A stretch of 64,000 nucleotides of DNA from Rosellinia necatrix (Eukaryota > Ascomycota > Sordariomycetes > Xylariales > Xylariaceae). Where the stretch lies: assembly GCA_021209875.1 (NCBI GenBank), contig JAGYVD010000002.1, positions 3,224,001-3,288,000 of the forward strand, read 5' to 3'. Below the pieces are notes generated by a model, which was not told the DNA's origin, made no database searches, and worked only from the letters and a program-made list of their open reading frames with translations. Below are positions 51,601-61,399 of the stretch, piece after piece. The first letter of the stretch is position 1, and every line of letters begins with the position of its first letter. Made by a program: the position numbers and the translations under genes.

Positions 51601-52159
51601 TTTTAAATTTAGCTAGCAGCTTTATTTTAAAATTTAAATATTTAACGGTTTTTTTATTAATTTATTATTTCGCTATTTTTGTTTTAAAATATTATTTTAA
51701 ACATATAAATATTTTTTTTTATAATTATTAATAAGCTTAATAAATTAATAAAATAAATTATAATATAAACAAATAAATAAAATAAATAATTTATATTAAA
51801 CAGCTAGTTTAAATATTTATAATATTTATTTTATTACTAGCTAAAATATAAAAATATATATTAAATTTACTGTTTATTTTTATTATATGTTTATAAAGTT
51901 TTTTTAATATTTTTAGCTAGCTGTACTACTTAAGCAACTTTTAATTTTAAAACAGATTATTAATAAAAATAATATTTAGCTTTAATAAATATATTAAATA
52001 TAAAAAAACTTTTGTTTAGCTTGCTTAAATAATATATGCTTTTAATAGCAGGCATATGTTTTACGTTAATAAAAACAGTCGGAAAAAGTTTTATTTTTAA
52101 AAAATAAAGTTTAATAATTTAATTTAATTTTTATAAAAAACGTTATAAAAGCATTAATT

Positions 52160-52361
52160 TAAAAAATATATTATAAAAATATAAAATATATATTATAAAA
52201 AATAAAAAACTAATAAATCTAAGCTAGCTAAAGTTTTACTTAAATATAGGCTAAAGCTTACATATATAAGGCTAGGCCTAATTAAGTCGTGCTTATAGCC
52301 ACGGGCCATAGCACCCCAAACAAGGGGCTTATGTAAGCGCTCCCTTTACGCGCGCATATTA
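52160..52361 (+). repeat. 3' LTR of A2
   Basis: 202 bp. The left half is heavily RIPed; the right half is well kept (CACGGGCCATAGCACCCC, GGGGCTTATGTAAGCGC) and ends GCGCATATTA before the duplication GCTAG. Confidence 0.84.
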
Positions 52362-52763
52362 GCTAGTAAATAATTTTTTAAACATAATATAGATATTTTT
52401 TAAATAAATAAAAGCTTAGCTTTTTTTTTAATTTTTAAATTAATTAGTTAATTTATATATAATTTTTTAAAACGCTGGTATTTTAATGTATGTTAGTTTT
52501 AAATTAACAGCTGTTTTTTAATAGTTTTGAAATAATTTATAAAATTGTTTTTTTATAAATAATTGTTTTTAATAAATATATGCTATAATAAATAATTTTA
52601 CGCGCAATTAATTATTTTAACCCGCATAAATAAAATTACAAAATTTATTATATTTAATTTTTTAAGCCGCTGTTTTTTTTTTTTCTATGAATAATTTTCA
52701 AAAATTGTTTTAATTTTTTATATCATCATTAAAAATTAATTTAGTTTTAAAATAAACATTTTT

Positions 52764-53126
52764 ATGTTATTATTATTACTATTATTATATTTATTATTAC
52801 TGCAGCTAGTATTATTATTAATGCTGCTACTGTTTTATTTTTATGCTGTTTGTTTATTTGTTTGTTTGTTTTTTTTTTCTTGTTATTACTGCAGCTGTTA
52901 CTGCTTAACTGCTGCTGCTGCTAAAAAACTAGATGTAATTATTATTTTTTTTGCTATCAATTTTGCTTTAAAAAAAACTGCTAAACTAATAATAGATAGC
53001 GCTATTAATAAAATATTAATTAATATTTATGATATTAAAAATTTAAATTACAAGTTTAAAAATTTTATATTTAATCTAGCTTTATATATTTTTTTTAAAA
53101 CTTTTTTTATTAATTATATATATTAA
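52764..53126 (+). pseudogene. Gag-like frame relic of family B (B2 copy)
   Basis: 120 codons on the plus strand. The first third is a poly-leucine run translated from TTA/CTG trinucleotide repeats and is probably not original protein. After it, AAAAKKL followed by ALKK, KLII, NK and NIY matches the frame at 31818-31988 of B1 in the same order. It lies about 1.1 kb inside the 5' LTR once A2 is removed. Its survival in two copies supports a real coding frame in the ancestor; function by position only. Confidence 0.5.
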
Positions 53127-53470
53127 TTTTATTGTTAATTTTTTTTCAGCAAGCTTTAAAACTAATTTTTTTAATAAAAACTTCAAAGCTTTTTATACTG
53201 CTGCTATAGTTTTAATTAACAGCATAGATTTTTTTTTTTAATAAAAAGCTCATTTGTTTAACTTTTTTATGCCGCTTATATTAAATAAATAATAAATATA
53301 TTAGTCGTAATAAAATTATGTTTAATAAACAGGCGAAAAAAAAATTGTTTTATAAAAAATAAATTGAAAAAACGTTTTTATTATGTTTATGTTTACATAA
53401 TAATATGAGAAAAATTAAAAAAGCATTGCTTTTAAGCTTAATATTTTAATTAATAATATTATTTTTATAT

Positions 53471-53718
53471 TGTGGCACCAGTTATAAATAAGAAGTTAAG
53501 GCTTTAGTAATAAGTGATGTATTGTACAAAAAAATCTATAGATGAAAAAAGAAAGAGTAAGTGGGAGGAATTAGCTTATTAAAATTCTAGCTAAGTGCAG
53601 CTGTGTAGGGTGGGTTTAGTTTATGCGCTACAGCTGGTCTGTGCGTTTTAGTTAGTAATAAGTGTACAGATATTAGTTTGTGCCATATGTTTAATTAGCT
53701 AATTAATTATTTATAAAT
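53471..53718 (+). repeat. 5' LTR of C2
   Basis: 248 bp from TGTGGCACCAGTTATAAAT to TTATAAAT. It keeps AAGAGTAAGTGGGAGG and GCGCTACAGCTGGTCTGTG and carries moderate RIP. Confidence 0.84.
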
Positions 53719-54785
53719 ATTTTTTTTTAAAAAAAAAAAAGAGCTTGTTGTTTAAGTCGTGTTTCTTTTTAAATATATAGTTTTTAAATATACTTTTTAA
53801 CAAAAAAAAAATTGTTTGAAGTTTTTATTTTATATTATATTTTTTAAGCTTTTATATTATTAAGTTATTATATAAGTTATTTTATATTATGTTCCCGACT
53901 TTTTTTTATTTATTATTATACTTGTTTTTATTGCCGTTTTATTATTTTTTTTATATTGTTTTATTATTATTTTTACATGCTATATTTAATTTATTATTTT
54001 TTTCAGTTTTAAGCTTATTTTTTAAACGTTTTTAAAGTTCTGCGGCGTCTAAATATTTTTTATAGAATTTTTTTAATAATTTCGCGTTATTTTTAAAATT
54101 TTACTTAAAATATTATTTATTATTAGCTTTTATTGTTTTTAAATTATTTAATATTATAATTTTTCATAATATATTTTTATCGATTTAATTTTTTATTTAT
54201 AAACATTTTTTTTAAAATTTTTATTTTTATTATTTAAATTATTAGTTGTTTACTTTAGCAGTAAATTATTAATATATAATTATAATTTATGGATATAATA
54301 ATAGTGTATTATTTTTATAAAAAAAAACGTTTAATATAAAAACATTGTTGTTTTTATTAATTATTTTAAACTGTTATTATATTATAAAAAGTTTAACTTA
54401 TTAAATAATTAATTAGTTTTTATAATTATTTTTTTAAAAAAATATATAACTATTTATATTAAAGTTAAGTTTTTTTATTTATAGTTAGTTTATTTAGTTA
54501 TATAAGTTGAAGTTTAAATTAAATGTTTTTTATTAAATTTATAAATTAAATAATTCTTTTTATTTTATTTTAAGCTTTTGTTTTTAAAGTTTTTTTTAAA
54601 GTTTTTTAACTTTTTGCTTTAGTTTCGTTTTTTAATTAAAATAAAAAATATTAAAAATTTATTTTGTTTTATAAAATAATATATTTATTAATTTATATAA
54701 TAGTACTGCTTATATATAATTTATTATTAAAATATATTTAAACTAATTATTTTAATAATAATTAATATATAATCTATATTACTAA

Positions 54786-55128
54786 TAGGGCATACCGCGT
54801 AATATAAATAGCATATATTCTGGGGGGGAGCGTAAGCTTAATATAGGTTGTTTTTAATATAAGGCTGCAGCTAAAAGTGTAGCAAACATATATTTATTTT
54901 TTAGCGTTAAATTTAATATATAGTTAGGCTTAAAAAGCTAACTAGAAAAATGTTTTATATTATATCTACTATTTATTAACTAAAAAAAACTTAATTTTTT
55001 TTTAATAGCTTGTTGTTGTTAAATAATAAATAAAATAAATTTAAAGCTATTTTAAGCTTAATATGCTTAAAAATTAAAGTTGTAAAAAAAAAAGTTAAAT
55101 AGTAAAGTTTTAATTTTAATAAAACTTA
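54786..55128. mobile_element. 343-bp non-autonomous relative of the 5.68-kb element
   Basis: Its first about 170 bp match the left end of 55146-60825, and its last about 90 bp match the right end (for example AGCTTAATATGCTTAAA in both). It therefore looks like an internally deleted copy. Ends are TAGGGCATAC and CTTA (from CCTA). It is flanked by 17-bp sequences (54769-54785, 55129-55145) that differ at 3 positions, two of them C/T. It is less RIPed than the large copy at its left end. Confidence 0.65.
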
Positions 55129-55689
55129 ATTATTTATATTATTAATAAAATATACTGCGCAGTATAAATAATATATATTTTAAAAAAAAACGTAAGCTTA
55201 ATATAAATTGCTTTTAATATAAAGCTGCAGCTAAAAATATAATAAACGTATGTTTATTTTTTAGCGTTAAATTTAATATATAAGTAAGCTTAAAAAACTA
55301 GCTGAAAAAATGCTTAAATTTATGCTTTAAGCGTTTATTTTATTTATAAATAAAATAATAAAAATTAAAAATATAATTAATCCGTAGAACAAAAAAGTTA
55401 AAATATATAATTAAATATAATTAAATAAATTTTTAAATAGGGCTAGCTAAACAAAATAAAAAATATAGCTAGGTTTATAAATAACAGCTTTTTTTTAGTT
55501 TTTATAACTTTTTTTAATAAATATAACGATATAATATAAATTTGCTTTAAATTTAAAGCTTTAATAATATATTAACGCTTAGTTTTTAATAAATAATAAT
55601 ATGTTTAATTTTAAATAAAAACGTGCCAGCTTATTGCTAGTTTTTTAGCCCGCTGTTATTAAAATCGTATAACAAAAGTAAATTTTTAA

Positions 55690-56735
55690 CAAATTTATTT
55701 TAAATTTAATATTAATTTATTATAAATTAAAAGCCTGTTATAATAATTAAGCTTTAAATTTATTATATTTATTATATATTTTATATTATAAAATTAATAA
55801 TTATAATTTAAAGTAAATTTAATATTAACTTATATAAAATATAAACGTTTTTTATATAAATAATATTAATATATAAACTTTTAAATATATATATTATATA
55901 AAAACTTAAAAAAAACTGTTTAAATAAATGTTTTAATATAAATTATTAAAATTAATATGTAATAAATTTAATATTAATTTGCTGTTAAATCGATATAAAC
56001 AATATAAAAGTTAAAAAATAATAAAATTTATTTATATTAGCTTAAGCAGCTGCTTGTTATAATCGTGTTATATTAAATATTTATAAAGCGTTTTAAAGTA
56101 TTAAAAATAAAAATCTGCTGCAAATTTATAATAAATTTAATATTAATTATAAAGCTTTATTATATAAAGCTATTAATAAAGTTTAAAATTAAAATTTAAA
56201 ACAAAAATAAATTAAAAAAAACTGCTGCAGCAAAAGCTTTTAATAATAATAATAATAGCAATAATAATAGCAATAACAACGATATAAACAATAGTATAAA
56301 TAATAATAAAAATAATAAAAATCACGGCAAAAAAAATATAAATTTGCTTAACAAAAGTTTTTTTTTAAATGTTTTAACGCTAAAAGCTGTCGATAAATAA
56401 ATTAGCTGTAAATTAAGCTTAAATTTAATATGTAATAGCTTAAGCGTTAAATAAAAAATATATAATATAAAATGTTTTTAAATAGTCTGATTATTTTATA
56501 TTTTGCTGTAAACTTAATATAAAGTTAATATATAAAAATATATATATTTTTTTTATTTAGTAGTCCGGGGCAAATTTGCTGTAAATTTGCTATATAGTTA
56601 ATTAAATATATTATTATTAGATTTTGCTGAAATTAGGAGCAAATTTTGCAATAAATTCGATATTTATACTAGATATGTTTATTTATTTATTAATAAAAGG
56701 AAATTTAATATAAATTTAATATTAAATAAGCTTTT
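55690..56735. repeat. Cluster of about nine AAATTTAATATTAA-like iterons
   Basis: Motifs begin near 55690, 55813, 55959, 56120, 56408, 56508, 56570, 56639 and 56700. The least mutated version is GCAAATTTGCTGTAAATTTG (56570-56589). Spacing is irregular at 60-290 bp, so this is not a simple tandem repeat. An AAT/AAC-rich microsatellite lies between them at 56245-56330. They lie within the left 1.6 kb of the large element and may be protein-binding sites or a worn repeat. Confidence 0.45.
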
Positions 56736-59700
56736 AAAGCAAAATAATAAATATATTTAAAGTTTAGTTTTTATTAGTTTTTATAATATAAAATAATTTA
56801 AACTTATATTAAATATAAAACGTTTATTAGCTTTTAATATTTTAATTAAAAATATTTTATAGCAGCGTTTTATTATATTTAATATTTAACAGCTTAAAAG
56901 TTTTATATTATTTTTATTTATGCTTATATTATATATATATTAAACAGCGTTTTATTTAAAACAATAACTTAAATATATATTATAGTTAATTTTTAAATAT
57001 AATAAACAATTTTATAAAATTTAAAATGCTTTAGTTTTTAAAAAGCGCTATATATAAAATAAAAAATAATAATAAATCGTATATATATATTAAAATAATA
57101 CTTTATTTTAAAAGTTTATTATATAAATAACTAAATATAATAAGTTATTTATAACGTTTATTATTACGTTGATTTTAAAATATTTTTTATTTATTTTTGT
57201 TCCGTATAATAGCATTTAAAAATAGTTTTTATTTATTAAAAATTAAATTAATAATTTTAATAAGCTTAAAGCGGCTTATTTATAAAGCTTTTATAAGTTA
57301 AATTTATTGTATATAATTTTATTTAGCTATAAAAAGCTGTGTTAAACTATTATAAAAGCTGTGTTAACTATTAGTTTATTATATAAGTTTTTATCCGCTG
57401 TAGTTTTATTTAATATTAGTTTAGTTAAAAATTGTTTTAAAATCAGAGCTTTAATAAAGTTGCTTTATTTATAAAAAAAAAAATAGGCTGTTTTTTAAAT
57501 TAAACGTTTAATATATAAATGTTTAAAAACTTATATGTTTAAAAATAAATTAATATAAACTAAATATAATATAAATATATATTTATTTAAAATTAAGTTT
57601 TAAATAAGCTGTTATAAAAAGCTAAATATATAGTTATATATTTATAAAGCAAAAGTTTATGCTAATATAAGCTAAGCTAGCTTGTTTTAGCAGAAGTATT
57701 AGTTTTTATATAAGTTTATTATAATGTTATATATTTTTTAAGTTAAATTTATTAAGCTTGTATATAATAAATAAATATAATTATTTTTAAAACAGAATAA
57801 ATTATTGCTTTAAATTTTATTTAAAACATATAAAATTAAATTATTTTTAATAAAACGATTAATTAAAGCATAAGTTAGCAATTATTATAAATTTAGCTTA
57901 AAATAAAATATTAGCTGAACTATTATTTTATAATATAACCTGTTTAATTTAAAAATAGATATTATTTTACGCGGCTAAAATAAATATTTTATAAAACAAA
58001 TATAATAATAAAAGTTTTTATAAATATATTAATTAAACTAGCTTATATAGTTATATTATTTATATAAATAATTATAATATTAAACGTTTAATATATATAT
58101 TAATATTAAAATATAATTTAAATTGCTATAATTTTAAAAATATTAATATTTTATAATATTTTATTTTTAAAATATAAATAATTATAAGCCTGGTTTTTAA
58201 AATAAATAACGTTATATATTAGTTATAAATATTTGCTTTTGTTTTAAATTAAAATTTATTAAGCTTTAATTTTAAAACGTTTATAAATAAATAATAAGTT
58301 AAATAGTTGTTTATATTTAATATAAATATTTTATTAAAATTTTTAAAACGTTAAACTATTAAATAAAGTTTTATATTATACATTTAAATAATAATTAAAG
58401 CAGCTATAAGCTAAATTTAAATAATAATATTTATATATTATAAAAAAAAGTTTTGCTAATTAAGATTATTATAGCGTAAAAACTTAAATAGCTTGCGATC
58501 TTTTTAGTTTTTTTATAAAATATCTGCGGTTTTAATATTATTTTAAATATAATTCGCTTTATTTTTTATTTTTTTTTATTAACAAGCTGTGTTTATATGA
58601 AAAACGTATTAATTTTAATACTAAAAATTTTTACGTAAATATTTTTATAGTTTTTATTATAGTTTAAAATTAAGTTTAACGCGTTTAAAAAACAGTTGTA
58701 TTTTTAATAAATATTAAATATTTTTTTAATATATAATACAGATATTATAAAAATAAAATTATTTAAATAATATATTATTAATATAAACAGAAAAAAACTT
58801 TTAAAATTTAATACAGACTTTTAATAAATAAATTAAAAATAAAAAAAGCTGTATATAAACTAAACAAAAAGTAATTCTTATAAAAAAACTTTGATTTTTA
58901 TTTAAATTTAAGCAGCATTTGTTGCAAAAATATAACCAGGATTAATTAAAACATGTTTTTTAAGTTTTTTTTAATAAAAAATATATTTAAGCCCGCGGCT
59001 TAAACTAAATTAAATATTTATTATATTATTAAATATTTAAACGTTATTATTTTAGGTTAGATTTAATTATTAATTAAGCTGTTTTTAAAAAAAAATAAGT
59101 AATATATTTAGCGTTATTTTTTAAAAGATTTTAAACCTAGGCTTAAAAAAAAGCAAACTAAGCCTGCAGGGCTGTTTTATTTTATAATTTAATTTTATAT
59201 TAAACCTGTTTTAATTTATTATTTAATTATTAAATAGTTTTTATTAGCCGACTTTAAATTATTTAAGCGGCTTAAATTAAAATAACTTTTATAATTTAAA
59301 TAAATTTTATAATATAAAATGTTAGTTAATAGTTTTTAAATTGTTTAAATAGTTTTATAATGCTTTTTATTAAAATTTAAATTAAAAAAAAAAACCAAAA
59401 AGCTATAAATAAAAAGTCTGTTTAATTAAAAATTTTAAATTTAATATTATATTTGCTGCAGGTTTAAATAATAGTTTTAAAACTAATACTATTATTTATA
59501 TAATTAATAGTATTTTAAATTGTTTTTAAAATAAATGCAGGTTAAGTTTTAATTAAATTATTAAGTTATAATTAAGTTATAAAACAGCCGATTTATTTTA
59601 AGCTTTTTTTTTAATATAAGCTGGTTTTTTATATATGCTTTTATAGCAGTAGTACACGTGCTTATAGCAGTATAAAATTAAGCCGGCTTTAATATAGTTA

Positions 59701-60768
59701 TAATTATTTTATTGATTACAAGGTTTATTTTTTTAATAAAATATATTTAAACGTAAATTGTTTTTAATTTAATTTGTTATTAAGCTAACGTTGTTTATTA
59801 TTTTTAAAGCTATAATTAATAAATAACTAAATTTTTATTTTTAATTTTATTTTAACTATAAAGCAGCTATATATAAAATTATTAAATAATATTTTATATA
59901 AGCTGCTATAAAAAATTACTGCTTTTAATTTATATATTAAACTTAATTTATATATTATATAAACAAAATTATTTATAACTAAAGCTATATATAATTATAA
60001 TTTAAATAACTATATATAAATTGTTATAAAAATTAAAAATTTTATATTTAAATAAAAATATTGTTTTTATATATTTTAGTTTAAAAATATTATTTATATT
60101 ATAATATTTTTTTTAGTTTATATATAAAGCTATAGCCGCGTTTAAAATATATATATTTTTATTTATAGCTTAATTAAGTTTATTAATTTAAAATTACTGC
60201 AAAATATTATTATAATTTATTTTTAATTAATTTTAAAAAACTAGCCCGCTTTTAATTAAACTATAAAAAATAACTTATATATTTTAGCAGACTTAAAATT
60301 TAAGTTTAAGCTTTTTAAACAAGCTAAACTTAATTTAATTTTAAATTTAAGTCGGTTTAACTAAAGCTTTTTTTTTTTTTTACCTTTAAAGCGCTATAAA
60401 TAAAAGCATAGCTTATATTAAGCAATTTTTTTTTTAAAAGCAGAAAAATGTCTGCTATATTAGCTCTAGCTTTTTTTTTTAAAAAAAATTACAAGTTTAA
60501 TTTAATACAAATATAAGTTAGTAGCAAGCTAAAAATCGTAATATTATTTATATTGCTAGAAAATTTAGTTTATATAGTTGCTAAAAATAAAGCTTTAGTT
60601 TATATATTTTTTGCTACGTTATTAGTTTTAAAATAAAAAAGTATTATTATAAATATGATATTATGGCAGCTTTTAAGCGTTTTTTTAATATTATAATGTT
60701 TAATCTATTATTTATTTTTTTGTTTTAATAAACAAATTTAAAACTATTTCGAGCTTAATATGCTTAAA

Positions 60769-60812
60769 AGTTAGGGTTATAAAAAAGGAAGTTGGGTAGT
60801 AGAGCCCTAACT
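60769..60812. repeat. Subterminal inverted repeat at the right end of the 5.68-kb element
   Basis: AGTTAGGG (60769-60776) and CCCTAACT (60805-60812) are exact inverse copies, 13 bp from the element end. The stretch is poorly RIPed compared with the interior of the element. In the 343-bp relative the same place is mutated. Confidence 0.5.
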
Positions 60813-61399
60813 ATAGTAGAACCTAATTATTATAATTATTTATTTAAATATTTATTTATAATTTTTATATATTTTGTAGTTTTATAATTGCTAGCAGAAA
60901 CTAAAATATATTTTATATTTTTTAGTTTATATAACTTGTTCATAAATGTTAAAATAAATTATAAATTTTAATATAAAATTATTATTATTAATATATTAAA
61001 TATTTAATATAGCTTTTTATAATATATTTTAGCAGTGTTTATTATAAAACCTTATATAATATATAAAATTGTTTCAGCTTTTTTTAATTAATTTATTATA
61101 ATAAATATATTATTATAACTATATTTATTTTACAACTTTTATTTAATATTTATTAATAAATATTATTATATATAATTAAATATTAATAAAAGTTTTAGTT
61201 TTTTAAAGTTTTATTATATAATATTTTTGCTAAACTGTATTTTATATAGTTTATTATATAAATATTGTAGCTATTTATTAGTTTAAACTATTAATAGTTT
61301 TTAATCTTAGTTTTTAGCTATATATTTTTAAATATATTATAAACATATAATTATAGATTTTTATATTAATTTAGGTTTTAAATATATATAATTTTATAA

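Larger units (their letters stand above)
45059..52361 (+). mobile_element. LTR retrotransposon A2, full length, nested in B2, RIP-inactivated
   Basis: 7303 bp with perfect 5-bp duplications GCTAG (45054-45058, 52362-52366). The uninterrupted target is visible in B1, in reverse at about 32720 (AATTAGCTAGCCAATAA). It is collinear with A1 across the whole length and is the closest pair of copies in the window. LTRs are at 45059-45262 and 52160-52361. It kept more G+C than A1 in its 5' LTR. Confidence 0.9.
44517..53470 (+). mobile_element. LTR retrotransposon B2, left part, split by A2
   Basis: It starts with a family B LTR (44517-44835). The internal sequence 44836-45053 continues at 52367 after removal of A2 and its duplication. 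The joined sequence is the reverse complement of B1 from 32932 down to about 31430. At 53471 it is interrupted by C2. The remainder and 3' LTR are not in this window. No intact frame apart from the gag-like relic. Confidence 0.85.
55146..60825. mobile_element. 5.68-kb transposon with TAGG ends, type uncertain
   Basis: Bounded by TAAAATATAC (from TAGGGCATAC) and GAACCTA. The first 14 bases of the unmutated left end, against the reverse of the right end (TAGGTTCTACTATA), agree or differ by RIP-type change at 11 of 14, a possible terminal inverted repeat. The flanking 17-bp sequences (55129-55145, 60826-60842) both resemble the uninterrupted target in C1 near 34883. Plus-strand sequence is A-rich. 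No transposase or reverse transcriptase is readable. A TIR DNA transposon, or a LINE with long target duplication, are both possible. Confidence 0.5.
53471..61399 (+). mobile_element. LTR retrotransposon C2, left part, nested in B2
   Basis: It starts with a family C LTR at 53471-53718 and continues with internal sequence collinear with C1 (33828-35455). It is broken by insertions at 54786-60825 and from 61400. The insertion point in B2 is clear: the sequence left of it matches B1 up to ATAATATTAT near 31440. The right end is outside the window. Confidence 0.82.

Noticed and set aside
52764..52910. Poly-leucine membrane-like N-terminus
   Set aside because: It is TTA/CTG trinucleotide repeat read in one frame; the conserved residues start only after it.
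55690..56735. CRISPR-like array
   Set aside because: Motif copies are degenerate with irregular spacing, no cas genes, and the setting is fungal.
60769..60812. Telomere repeat (TTAGGG/CCCTAA)
   Set aside because: Only one unit in each orientation, as arms of a subterminal inverted repeat; no array.
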